NCBI GenBank assembly: GCA_017544405.1
Contig: JAFYEE010000036.1
Span: forward strand, 1-41,335
Origin: Lachnospiraceae bacterium
Lineage (GTDB): Bacteria > Bacillota > Clostridia > Lachnospirales > Lachnospiraceae
Direction of reading: 5' to 3'
DNA length: 41,335 nucleotides
Positions 33,902 to 41,335 of this stretch are shown here, piece after piece (position 1 is the stretch's first letter; every line of letters begins with the position of its first letter). Under the pieces are notes generated by a model. That model did not search any database, was not told the DNA's origin, and was given only the letters and a program-made list of their open reading frames with translations. A program made the position numbers and the translations under genes.

Positions 33902-33930
33902 AAAGGCCCGGGCAAAGCGCCCGGGCCTTT
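33902..33930 (-). terminator. terminator of pulA, possibly bidirectional
   Basis: A perfect 12-bp stem AAAGGCCCGGGC (33902-33913) pairs with GCCCGGGCCTTT (33919-33930). On the minus strand it is followed by TTTTTCTCTTC, so it ends pulA transcription 13 nt after the stop codon. On the plus strand it may also stop pepT, but with only three T. Confidence 0.9.
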
Positions 33931-33942
33931 GACATTGCTTCC

Positions 33943-36699
33943 TTACTTCTTCTTTCTTCCGCGCAGTCCGAGGAAGGCAGCCACACCGGCGCCGAGCACG
34001 AGGAGACCGGCGATGATGCCCTTTGTCACCTTGTGCGTTGCTCCGGCGGGAACCACGGTCGCTTCCTCATGATCGCCCTCGACTGCGACGCGGGTCGGCT
34101 CCTTGATCAGCACCAGAGCCGAGATCGGCTCGACACTGATCTCATCACTTACCGAGCGCAGTGCGGTCGTGCCGGCGGTATCGCTGTCGATGTAGACATT
34201 CCAGTTGCCGGCGGGCAGAGTGATCCTGGTCGCCGTGATATTCGGGTTGAAGAGCAGGTAGATCCGATCGGCGGTCTCGCCTTCCACCTTGCTTCCTTCC
34301 ACTTCGAAGCCGGTCACATTCTTGTCCAGTCCGTCCAGCGAATGGACGACATCCGCCACTTCCTCCGCTGTCGTCAGCCGAAGCGCCGGGTGCGCCTTGC
34401 GGAACGCGATCAGACCCGTGTAGTAAGCATTTACCGCAGCCACCTGCGGATCCTCGAGGGTGCTCCACTTGAGGCTGTTGACCTTATCGCCGGAAGCGTA
34501 GGAATTCGAATCCAGCGTGCCGTCCTCCTTCTCCTTCGTGCGCAGCAGCTCTTCTCCTGCCTGCATAAAGGGAATCCCCTGCGCCGTCATCACGATGGAG
34601 GCGGCGAGATTGTTCATGCGGATCAGATCCTCCCGGCTTACATCCGGCCGTGAGACCTGCAGCCGGTCGAAGAGCGTGAGATTGTCATGGCAGGAAGCGT
34701 ACTGCACGACCTGCGAAGGAGACACGCTCCAGGACTCGTCCGCCAGGAAGGAATAGCTGATCGAGCGTTCCTTGTTCAGCGCGCCGGAGACATAGCCGAC
34801 CTCACCGTTATTGAACACGCTCCCTTTGAGCCCGTCGCGCAGCGTGTCGTTAAAATAGGCAAACCCGGGTGTGCGCGCGGAGGAGGGCTGCGTTGCCAGG
34901 ATCACGCCGTCCTTCGTCACGGCGGTATTCATGCTCCAGCCTTCCCCGTAGAAAATCACGTCCGGATGCTTCTCGTGCACCTTCGCCACGATCTCATTGA
35001 TCGTGTCGATATCGAGCAGTCCGACCAGGTCAAAGCGGAAGCCGTCGATATGATATTCGTCCGCCCAGTAGCAGACGGAATCCACGATATATTTGCGCAC
35101 CATGCTCCGCTCGGAGGCGGTATCATTCCCGCAGCCGGAGCCGTTCGAATAGGTCCCGTCGGCGTTTATTCTGGAAAAATATCCGGGCACCAGCCGGTTT
35201 ACGCAAAAATCGGACGCACTGTAGACATGGTTGTAGACGACATCCATCACAACGCTCAGTCCCTGCCGGTGCATGGCCTGTACCATCTCCTTGACTTCCT
35301 TCACGCGGACTTCTCCGTGGGAAGCGTCCGTGGAGTAAGAACCCTCGGGTACATTGTAATTGACCGGGTCATACCCCCAGTTGAACAGGCCGGCCGAGGA
35401 GTGCGTCTCATCGACGGAGCCGAAATCATAGAAGGGCAGAAGATGGACATGCGTCACGCCCAGGGATGCAATGTGGTCCAGTCCCGTGGAGACACCGCCG
35501 GGCGTCTTCGTCCCGGTCTCGGTCAGTCCGAGGTATTTTCCGACATGTTCGATCCCTGCGCCGGCATCCGAGGACAGATCGCGGATGTGCAGCTCGTAGA
35601 TCACGGCATCGTTTGCATTCTCGCCCGCGTGCGGATTGGCATCCTCGGCCCATCCTTCCGGATCCGTGGAAGCCGGGTCCAGCACCATGGCGCGCCGTCC
35701 GTTGACTCCGGTCGTGCGTGCGTAAGGGTCGCAGGCCTCCTGCTTTAAGCCGTCGAGCACTGCGGTGAAGGTGTAATAGGTGCCGCTCAGGTCCCCTTCT
35801 TTCGTGGCGACCCAGGTACCGTTAACATCCGCGCTCATCGGGATCTGCTCGATCAGGTCATCCTCCCAGTAGGAGCCGGAGGCGTAGAGATTCAAGGTTA
35901 CCTCCTCCGCGGTCGGCGCCCAGACGCGGAAGTCCGTGTGATCTGCAGCGTAGGTGTATCCCAGGTCGGAACCGGTGTAGGTGTATTTTTCCTCAAAATC
36001 CTCCGTGGAATAGAGGATCGGCATCTGCACCGGATACTCCGTCTCCTCAAAACCAATCCGGTAATTCCGGTACGGATCCAGCTCCGAAGCAAGCTCTACC
36101 AGATACTCAAAAGCCTCCGGCGCTTCTTCCTCCTCGCCGATGCGGGATAGATCGATCATCTCCACGCGCCCGTTCCGTCCGGTCACATAGATGGTATCCA
36201 GCTGGTCCTCGCTCATCTCCCCCGTAAGGGTCATCGTGATCGTGCCGTCCCCGTTGTAGACGGCGGTCTTAAGCTTTGTTCCTGTCACAGCATCTTCTCC
36301 GTATTCTTTGGTGTAGCCCGGAACCCCGGACTCCACATAAATATGTACCGTTCCCGTCACCATCTCGGAGAGGTCGATGAACTGATCCTCCGCGATATCC
36401 TTCTCCCAGTCCTGCGTTCGGACGATGAAGCCCACCTTCGACACACCGGGCGTCACCTCCATGGTCGCCACCATCTCACCGTCTTCCTCGACAAAGGCGT
36501 ACCCGGCGCCGTCACCGCCCTCCGGCCAGAGCCAGACGTCCCAGGCACTGTAATCCCCGTCCGCGCGGTGGTAGTGGAGCTTGAGCGTCGGTCCGCCATC
36601 CGCCTGCGCGGTAAGTGGCGGACGCAGCAGCGCCACTTCCGAAAAAATAAGGGCCAGCGCCGCCAGAAAGGCGACCGCCTGATGAAGTATCTTTTTCAT
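33943..36699 (-). CDS. pulA: cell-surface type I pullulanase (GH13)
   Basis: An exported enzyme that cuts alpha-1,6 branches in pullulan and starch. 918 residues: a signal peptide (about 1-33, cleavage near TAQA-DG), a CBM41/PUD-type starch-binding module (about 35-135, LKLHYHRADGDYSAWDVWLW), a pullulanase-type X domain (about 145-225), CBM48 (about 255-345, DFRVWAPTAEEVTLNLY) and a GH13 barrel. The type I signature reads FNWGYDPVNYNVPEGSYS. Nucleophile Asp557 is in FRFDLVG, acid/base Glu586 in YGEGWS, and the third carboxylate in SCHDN. The C-terminus has a hydrophobic helix (GIIAGLLVLGAGVAAFLGL) and RGRKKK but no LPXTG sortase motif, so it is probably membrane-anchored. I chose the ATG at 36699 because AAGGAGG lies 4 nt upstream. 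It releases maltodextrins for MalQ. Confidence 0.94.
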   Translation of the reverse strand: MKKILHQAVAFLAALALIFSEVALLRPPLTAQADGGPTLKLHYHRADGDYSAWDVWLWPEGGDGAGYAFVEEDGEMVATMEVTPGVSKVGFIVRTQDWEKDIAEDQFIDLSEMVTGTVHIYVESGVPGYTKEYGEDAVTGTKLKTAVYNGDGTITMTLTGEMSEDQLDTIYVTGRNGRVEMIDLSRIGEEEEAPEAFEYLVELASELDPYRNYRIGFEETEYPVQMPILYSTEDFEEKYTYTGSDLGYTYAADHTDFRVWAPTAEEVTLNLYASGSYWEDDLIEQIPMSADVNGTWVATKEGDLSGTYYTFTAVLDGLKQEACDPYARTTGVNGRRAMVLDPASTDPEGWAEDANPHAGENANDAVIYELHIRDLSSDAGAGIEHVGKYLGLTETGTKTPGGVSTGLDHIASLGVTHVHLLPFYDFGSVDETHSSAGLFNWGYDPVNYNVPEGSYSTDASHGEVRVKEVKEMVQAMHRQGLSVVMDVVYNHVYSASDFCVNRLVPGYFSRINADGTYSNGSGCGNDTASERSMVRKYIVDSVCYWADEYHIDGFRFDLVGLLDIDTINEIVAKVHEKHPDVIFYGEGWSMNTAVTKDGVILATQPSSARTPGFAYFNDTLRDGLKGSVFNNGEVGYVSGALNKERSISYSFLADESWSVSPSQVVQYASCHDNLTLFDRLQVSRPDVSREDLIRMNNLAASIVMTAQGIPFMQAGEELLRTKEKEDGTLDSNSYASGDKVNSLKWSTLEDPQVAAVNAYYTGLIAFRKAHPALRLTTAEEVADVVHSLDGLDKNVTGFEVEGSKVEGETADRIYLLFNPNITATRITLPAGNWNVYIDSDTAGTTALRSVSDEISVEPISALVLIKEPTRVAVEGDHEEATVVPAGATHKVTKGIIAGLLVLGAGVAAFLGLRGRKKK

Positions 36700-36714
36700 A
36701 AATCCTCCTTCGTT

Positions 36715-36736
36715 TTGCGCAATTGGTTGCGCAACC
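36715..36736. promoter_or_regulatory. tandem palindromes TTGCGCAA just downstream of the pulA start point
   Basis: TTGCGCAA (36715-36722) and GGTTGCGCAACC (36725-36736) are two palindromes whose TTGCGCAA cores are 12 bp apart. They lie between the pulA -10 box and the ribosome site, directly after the predicted transcription start, the typical place for a repressor. TTGCGCAA cores resemble operators of LacI-family maltose regulators; that identification is inference. Confidence 0.6.
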
Positions 36737-36744
36737 ATAAAACG

Positions 36745-36772
36745 ATTATAGCATGCAAAAAGATTTTGAAAA
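36745..36772 (-). promoter_or_regulatory. promoter of pulA
   Basis: On the minus strand TTTTCA (36772-36767), a 16-nt spacer and a perfect TATAAT (36750-36745) predict a start near 36738. The -35 box is weak, which fits activation from the 14-bp site at 36782-36795. Confidence 0.65.
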
Positions 36773-36781
36773 GAGAAAAAT

Positions 36782-36795
36782 GGAAAACGATTTCC
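36782..36795. promoter_or_regulatory. candidate operator GGAAAACGATTTCC (copy 2)
   Basis: Identical to the 14-mer at 305-318. It lies 9 nt upstream of the pulA -35 box and 31 nt from its -10 box, the same -10 distance as copy 1. It also lies 9 nt upstream of the CTGACA box of the divergent MBL/HD-GYP/cyclase promoter, so it could act on both. Confidence 0.55.
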
Positions 36796-36804
36796 CAAAA
36801 TTTG

Positions 36805-36834
36805 CTGACAGATTTTATACATTATTCATAAAAT
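36805..36834 (+). promoter_or_regulatory. candidate promoter of the MBL-HD-GYP-cyclase operon
   Basis: CTGACA (36805-36810), an 18-nt spacer and TAAAAT (36829-36834) predict a start near 36841. A weaker second pair, TTTTCA (36837-36842) and TTAAAT (36860-36865), follows. Which one is used cannot be told. Confidence 0.45.
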
Positions 36835-36981
36835 TCTTTTCAATCGACGGAAACTATGGTTAAATAAAGGAGAATACAGGGGTTGTCAGGCAACGAGGGC
36901 GCTTTTGGTTCCGTGATTTTCCAAGGAAACGATGAAAGTGTTCGGTGCCTTATTTTCAGTGTGATCGATGGGGTGACGGAC

Positions 36982-37776
36982 TTGAGACTCACAGTGCTTG
37001 GAACCAGAGGATCGGTTCCCGTGGACGGAAAGGAATATGAGACCTATGGTGGAGGAACCTCCTGTTACCTCGTGGAAGCGGGCAAGGTGAATCTGCTGCT
37101 CGATGCGGGTACCGGGATCTACAAATGCCCCGCGGATCTCGAAGGAGAGGTCCATCTGCTGCTGACGCATCCGCATCTGGATCATCTGCTCGGGCTGACC
37201 TTTTGTCCGCTGATCGTGCAGATGCACCGGCCGCTTCATATCTATGGCAGGACGCGGGACGGCATGACGGTGAAGGATCAGATCGACCGTCTTTTTTCCG
37301 TGCCGCTCTGGCCGGCGCTGGTGGAGAACTATCCGGCGGATATCACTTTCCACGATCTGCCGGAGGATTTTTGCATCGGAGATGTCAAGGTGGAGATGAT
37401 GGAAGCCGTGCATCCCGGCGGATCCACGGTGTTCCGGATCAGCCATGGCGGACGATCCGTTGTCTACGCGACCGATTTTGAGGATGTGCGGGACAAGGGA
37501 GCGGAGCTCGCCGCTTTTTCCAAAGATACCGATCTGCTGATCTACGACGGGCAGTATACGGAGAGCGAGTACAAGACCTGGGAAGGCTACGGTCATTCCA
37601 CGATGCAGATCGGACTCAGCATCATGCGCGAGAGCGGGGCGAAGCGCCTCCTGATCACGCACCATGACCCGCGGCACAAGGATGCCTTTCTCGCCGAGCA
37701 GGACCGCCTGCTGCAGGAGGCGTGCCCGGATGCATGTTTTGCACGGCCCATGCAGGTATTTGATTTACAGGAGTAA
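36982..37776 (+). CDS. MBL-fold metallo-hydrolase
   Basis: A 264-residue cytoplasmic protein of the metallo-beta-lactamase fold. It starts RLTVLGTRGSVPV, has GGGTSCYLV, and has the metal motif HPHLDH in LLLTHPHLDHLLGL (His-x-His-x-Asp-His). Later metal ligands are likely the His in AVHPGGST and the Asp in YATDFED, with a final ITHHDPRH segment. This layout is shared by RNase Z-like and cyclic-nucleotide phosphodiesterase-like hydrolases; the substrate is unknown. I chose the TTG at 36982 because GGGGTGA lies 5 nt before it and the protein then begins as homologues do. A TTG at 36883, with a good AAAGGAG upstream, would add 33 residues, and a GTG at 36961 is also possible. It is 4 nt upstream of the HD-GYP gene, so they are one operon. 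Confidence 0.85.
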   Translation: MRLTVLGTRGSVPVDGKEYETYGGGTSCYLVEAGKVNLLLDAGTGIYKCPADLEGEVHLLLTHPHLDHLLGLTFCPLIVQMHRPLHIYGRTRDGMTVKDQIDRLFSVPLWPALVENYPADITFHDLPEDFCIGDVKVEMMEAVHPGGSTVFRISHGGRSVVYATDFEDVRDKGAELAAFSKDTDLLIYDGQYTESEYKTWEGYGHSTMQIGLSIMRESGAKRLLITHHDPRHKDAFLAEQDRLLQEACPDACFARPMQVFDLQE

Positions 37777-37780
37777 ACCC

Positions 37781-39253
37781 ATGTCTGATCAGCAGCTTAG
37801 AAAAAGACTTTCGGATGACCGTCTGATCCATATCGCCATCGAACTTACGACCCAGAAGGATTTTGACCTTCTGATGGAATATATCATCGACGAAGCGATG
37901 GAACTGACCCACTGCGACGGTGGTACGATCTATTCCCTGGAGGAGGACCATCTCTATTTCCAGAACATGATCACCAAGTCCAGGGGCTTTCGCAGATCCC
38001 GCAGACTCGGTGAGATCGATCTGCCTCCGGTCGCCCTGTCTTCCGGCGCCATCAGCGCGATCTGTGCGCGGGAGAAAAAAAGGATCAACATCGAGGACAT
38101 CTATGTCTCGAAGGAATATGATTTTTCGGGGCCGCTCCGGTATGACGCGCTGAACGGCTACCACACGACCTCCATGCTGGTGCTGCCCATGGAGGATGAC
38201 AAGGGACATGTGATCGGTGTCCTGCAGCTTCTGAACGCGATGGAGGAGGACGGCACCGTCATTCCCTTCTCCGAGGACTATGAGCAGACGGTCTACGCCA
38301 TGACCTCGCTGGCGGCCGTCAGTATGAACAATCACCGCCTGACGCAGGAGATCTACGACATCCTGCATTCCTTCGTCAAGGTTATGGCGACCGCCATCGA
38401 CACGCGCAGCCCCTACAATGCCAACCATACCCGCTCCATGGTGCGCTATGCAAAGCGCTTCCTGGACTGGCTGGATGAGACGAATCACCCGCTGCGCTTC
38501 CCGGAGGAGCAGGTGGATCCCTTTCTGATGAGTGTGTGGCTGCACGATGTTGGCAAGCTCGTGATCCCGCTTGAGGTCATGGACAAGCCTGACCGTCTCG
38601 GCACCCACACCGAGCCCCTGATGCACAAGATCGAGGTCGCGATCCTGATGGAGCGCCTGCGCATGGCGGAGCGCCCGCAGGAAAAGGAGGATTCTCTCGC
38701 GGAGATCTCGTATCTTGAAGAGGCGCGGGCTCTGATCCTGGAGAAAAACGGAGCGGGCTTTTTGCCGGATCCGGTGCTGGAGCATTTCCGCGAGATGGGC
38801 GCCCATAAGGTGCTGACCTCCACGGGAGAACAGGCGCCGCTTCTTAACGACGAGGAGCTTCACTGCATGCTGATCCAGAAGGGCACGCTGACCGATGAGG
38901 AGCGCGGCATCATGCAGAGCCATGTCGTGCACACCGCGCGGATGCTCGCGCAGATGAAGTTCTCCAGAAACTATGCGAAGGTGCCCGAATGGGCGGGCGG
39001 CCATCACGAATTCCTCAACGGAACCGGGTATCCGAACCACCTTATGAAGGAGCAGCTGCCGATGCAGGTGCGGCTCCTTACGATCATTGATATCTACGAT
39101 GCGCTGACGGCGGAGGACCGCCCCTACAAGCCTCCGATGCCTGCGGAAAAGGCGCTGGGGATCTTACGCAGCATGGTCGAGGAGGGCAAGATTGACGGAG
39201 AGCTTCTGGACCTCTTTGAGACCAGCGGCGCATGGCGCAAAGACGTAACTTGA
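37781..39253 (+). CDS. GAF and HD-GYP domain protein (putative c-di-GMP phosphodiesterase)
   Basis: A 490-residue cytoplasmic signalling protein. Residues about 20-185 are a GAF domain (MELTHCDGGTIYSLEEDHLYF, SMLVLPMEDDKGHVIGVLQLLNA), the probable sensor. Residues about 205-480 are the HD-GYP domain that hydrolyses cyclic di-GMP: metal-binding HD at 255-256 in LHDVGKL, HHE at 408-410 and the GYP triplet at 416-418 in NGTGYP, then IYDALTAEDRPY. About 95 extra residues lie between the HD motif and the LTDEER helix at 370; I remember this in other clostridial GAF/HD-GYP proteins. The Asp common before GxGYP is Asn413. ACAGGAG lies 7 nt before the ATG. It sits 4 nt after the MBL gene and 19 nt before the cyclase gene. 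Confidence 0.9.
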   Translation: MSDQQLRKRLSDDRLIHIAIELTTQKDFDLLMEYIIDEAMELTHCDGGTIYSLEEDHLYFQNMITKSRGFRRSRRLGEIDLPPVALSSGAISAICAREKKRINIEDIYVSKEYDFSGPLRYDALNGYHTTSMLVLPMEDDKGHVIGVLQLLNAMEEDGTVIPFSEDYEQTVYAMTSLAAVSMNNHRLTQEIYDILHSFVKVMATAIDTRSPYNANHTRSMVRYAKRFLDWLDETNHPLRFPEEQVDPFLMSVWLHDVGKLVIPLEVMDKPDRLGTHTEPLMHKIEVAILMERLRMAERPQEKEDSLAEISYLEEARALILEKNGAGFLPDPVLEHFREMGAHKVLTSTGEQAPLLNDEELHCMLIQKGTLTDEERGIMQSHVVHTARMLAQMKFSRNYAKVPEWAGGHHEFLNGTGYPNHLMKEQLPMQVRLLTIIDIYDALTAEDRPYKPPMPAEKALGILRSMVEEGKIDGELLDLFETSGAWRKDVT

Positions 39254-39272
39254 GGAAAATGAGGGAACGGGG

Positions 39273-41111
39273 ATGAACAGGAAAAAATGGATCCGGATCG
39301 GTGCGGCGGTGGGCGCAGCGCTTCTTCTGGCCCTGCTGGCCTATGGCGGTACCGTGCGCAGATTCGACCGGTGGTTTGAGGACCGTGTATTTCAGAGAGC
39401 CGGCGCGATCTCGGGCGATGTCGTCGTCGTCGGGATCGATGAATACGCGCTGGAAAAAATCGGCCCCTACAATACCTGGGACCGTAACGTGATGGCGTCC
39501 GCGCTTGAAGCGCTGAATGCGGATCCGGACAACCGGCCCGCGGTCGTCGCCATCGATACGCTCTACGCGAGCGAATCGGACGATCCGGAAGCGGACGCGC
39601 GCCTGGCGAAAGCGGCGGCGGACCTCGGCAATGTGGTCACCGGCGCCTCTGCGGTCTTTGGCAGTACGAACGCCTGGAACGAGAATGGCGAATACGAGAT
39701 CGATTTTTATTCCGTGCTGGCGTTCGAGGAATCCTATCCGGCGCTGAAGGCGGTCACCGAGCAGGGGCACATCAATGCCATGTATGACACCGACGGCATC
39801 ATGCGCCACGCGGTGCTCTATATCGATGTTCCGGGCGGCGAGCGCGTGTATTCCATGGCGGCCCGTTCGGCCATGTGTTACGCGGAGCAGCATGGCGAGA
39901 CGCTCCGGCTTCCCGAGACCGATGCCAGAGGGCATTTCTATGTCTCCTACACGGCCAAACCCGGCGATTTCTATGACGGCATCTCCATTGCCAGCGTGAT
40001 CGACGGCGATGTCCCGGCGGGGTATTTTGCGGACAAGATCGTCCTCATCGGCCCCTATGCGGTCGGTCTGCAGGACTCCATCTACACCCCGATCGAGCGC
40101 GCGCGCCAGATGTACGGCGTGGAGTACCAGGCCAATGTCATCGAGGCCATCCTCGCGGAGAATTACAAAGTGGAGGTCTCGGACCTTCTGCAGGCGATCG
40201 TGCTTTTCGTCATTTCCGCTGCGGCGTTCCTGCTGTTCCTGCGGCTCAGCATGCGCAGGTCCGCCATCGCCTTTGCCGGCATTACGGCGGTCAGCATCGG
40301 CGCGGATCTCCTGCTCTACGAGCTCGATTACATCGTGCATCCGCTCTGGGGACCCTTGAGCCTTCTGATCCTCTATGTGGCGGCGATCGTGGTGCATTAC
40401 AACCGTTCGCGCGCCGAGCGGCAGAGAGTCCAGAACATGTTCCAGCGCTATGTCGATCCCGGCATCGTGCAGGAGATTCTGCGCGAGGGCACGGATTCTT
40501 TGGGACTCGCCGGAAAATTATGTAATATCGCCGTTCTCTTCGTGGATATCCGCGGATTTACCACGATGAGCGAGCGGCTCGATCCCGAGACCGTTGTCGC
40601 GATCCTGAACCAGTACCTCGGCATGACCAGCGATGTCATCCACCGTCACGGCGGCACGCTCGACAAATTCGTCGGCGACTGTACGATGGCCTTCTGGGGC
40701 GCTCCGCTTCCGTCGGAGGATCCCTGCTACCAGGCCTGCCAGACCGCGCTGGATATCCAGGCGGGCGTCGCGGAGATCTCCGAACGTCTGAAGGAGACCC
40801 TGGGCGAAGCCATCTACTGCGGTGTCGGCGTCAACTACGGCCCCGCGGTCGTCGGCAACATCGGCGCCGAGAGCCGTATGGACTTTACCGCGATCGGAGA
40901 CACGGTCAACACCTCCGCGCGTCTCGAGGCGAACGCGCCGAAGGAGAAGATCTTCATCAGCCGTTCGGTGGCGGACGAGCTGGGCGACCGCGCCGAAACC
41001 ACCTCGCTCGGCGGCACGATCAAGCTTAAAGGCAAGGCGGACGGCTTCGAGATCCTGACGCTGGACCGTCTGACCGATTATGTCGGGTACTACACGAAGA
41101 AGCCTACTTGA
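39273..41111 (+). CDS. CHASE2-domain class III adenylate cyclase
   Basis: A 612-residue membrane protein predicted to make cyclic AMP. One N-terminal helix (about 8-26) is followed by an extracellular CHASE2 sensor domain (about 35-290, with VVVVGIDEYALEKIGPY and FADKIVLIGPYAVGLQD). Three membrane helices (about 300-378) and a cytoplasmic class III cyclase domain (about 410-600) come next. Catalytic residues are intact: metal-binding Asp425 (FVDIRGF) and Asp469 (KFVGD), adenine-selecting Lys465 and Thr539 (FTAIGD), and transition-state Asn546 and Arg550. The Lys/Thr pair predicts ATP rather than GTP. It is the third gene of the MBL-HD-GYP-cyclase operon. AATGAGGGAACGGGG precedes the ATG. Cyclic AMP signalling is poorly known in these clostridia. 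Confidence 0.94.
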   Translation: MNRKKWIRIGAAVGAALLLALLAYGGTVRRFDRWFEDRVFQRAGAISGDVVVVGIDEYALEKIGPYNTWDRNVMASALEALNADPDNRPAVVAIDTLYASESDDPEADARLAKAAADLGNVVTGASAVFGSTNAWNENGEYEIDFYSVLAFEESYPALKAVTEQGHINAMYDTDGIMRHAVLYIDVPGGERVYSMAARSAMCYAEQHGETLRLPETDARGHFYVSYTAKPGDFYDGISIASVIDGDVPAGYFADKIVLIGPYAVGLQDSIYTPIERARQMYGVEYQANVIEAILAENYKVEVSDLLQAIVLFVISAAAFLLFLRLSMRRSAIAFAGITAVSIGADLLLYELDYIVHPLWGPLSLLILYVAAIVVHYNRSRAERQRVQNMFQRYVDPGIVQEILREGTDSLGLAGKLCNIAVLFVDIRGFTTMSERLDPETVVAILNQYLGMTSDVIHRHGGTLDKFVGDCTMAFWGAPLPSEDPCYQACQTALDIQAGVAEISERLKETLGEAIYCGVGVNYGPAVVGNIGAESRMDFTAIGDTVNTSARLEANAPKEKIFISRSVADELGDRAETTSLGGTIKLKGKADGFEILTLDRLTDYVGYYTKKPT

Positions 41112-41186
41112 TTTTTTGGCGGATTTGTGCGTATTTTAATAACAGAGGTTTTGTAAACAGAGGGAAGTTGATAAAGGGGAGTTTCC

Positions 41187-41335
41187 ATGGCTGGCGAAGC
41201 AGAGAACAAAGCGTTAAAAGAGAACAAAGGGAAAAAGAGTAAAAAGGCGCTGATCGTCGTGATCATCCTCGTGGTGCTCGCACTGATCGGCGGACTGGTC
41301 GCGTTCCTTCTGAACAATCAGAAGATGCGTGCGGT
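41187..41335 (+). CDS. start of a single-pass membrane protein (cut by window end)
   Basis: Only the first 49 codons are in the window. A Lys-rich cytoplasmic start (ENKALKENKGKKSKKA) is followed by one strong membrane helix (LIVVIILVVLALIGGLVAFLL) and then NNQKMRA, where the window ends. AAGGGGA lies 6 nt before the ATG. The protein would have most of its mass outside the membrane. It starts 75 nt after the cyclase gene and may be part of the same operon. The family cannot be told from this fragment; a FliL-like or sensor-partner protein are guesses only. Confidence 0.7.
   Translation, partial: MAGEAENKALKENKGKKSKKALIVVIILVVLALIGGLVAFLLNNQKMRA

Noticed and set aside
36883..36981. 33-residue N-terminal extension of the MBL protein from a TTG at 36883
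   Set aside because: AAAGGAG upstream is attractive, but the extension has no family similarity and the later TTG with GGGGTGA gives the normal N-terminus. Kept only as an alternative.

Overview
The window looks like a chromosomal core region of a Gram-positive clostridium, most likely family Lachnospiraceae. Four things point there. The FGAM synthase is a single ~1,265-residue clostridial-type PurL with the glutaminase domain fused on. A DUF4317 protein is present, and a small protein of the kind often labelled 'endosialidase' lies between clpC and radA. The tRNA genes carry no encoded CCA. Promoters fit the sigma-A type (TTGACA-17-TATAAT) and ribosome sites are strong AGGAGG types. I see no insertion sequence, phage, CRISPR array or rRNA.

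Layout, left to right. 1-260: tRNA-Arg and tRNA-Leu on the minus strand, each with its own consensus promoter. 300-3700: a membrane GGDEF protein overlapping malQ, ending in a strong terminator. 3729-5987 (minus): a three-gene unit of DUF4317 protein, DJ-1/PfpI protein and CYTH protein. 6100-7405: pyrE and two small membrane proteins. 7436-12539: promoter, purE-purM-purN-purD and a two-SH3-domain membrane protein. 12543-17270: a YtrA-type GntR regulator with a palindromic promoter, then clpC, a small conserved protein and radA. 17279-19140: tRNA-Trp, two unrecognised proteins and a TetR regulator. 19200-27611: purL, carA, carB. 27683-30525: queH, argS, tRNA-Met. 30665-33785: a lipoprotein and pepT. 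33902-36795 (minus): a large surface pullulanase. 36805-41111: MBL-fold hydrolase, GAF/HD-GYP protein and CHASE2 adenylate cyclase as a tight operon. 41187-end: start of a single-pass membrane protein cut by the window edge.

Functionally the window joins de novo purine synthesis (purE, M, N, D, L), pyrimidine/arginine precursor supply (carAB, pyrE), protein quality control and DNA repair (clpC, radA), translation (tRNAs, argS, queH) and alpha-glucan breakdown (pulA outside the cell, malQ inside). Nucleotide second-messenger genes flank both starch genes: a diguanylate cyclase candidate sits in one transcription unit with malQ, and an HD-GYP phosphodiesterase candidate plus an adenylate cyclase run divergently from pulA. 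The identical 14-bp quasi-palindrome GGAAAACGATTTCC occurs upstream of both starch promoters, exactly 31 nt from each predicted -10 box. This possible shared regulon is the most interesting signal in the window. The second is the replacement of the usual ctsR-mcsA-mcsB genes before clpC by a GntR/YtrA-type regulator with a nested palindrome over its own promoter.
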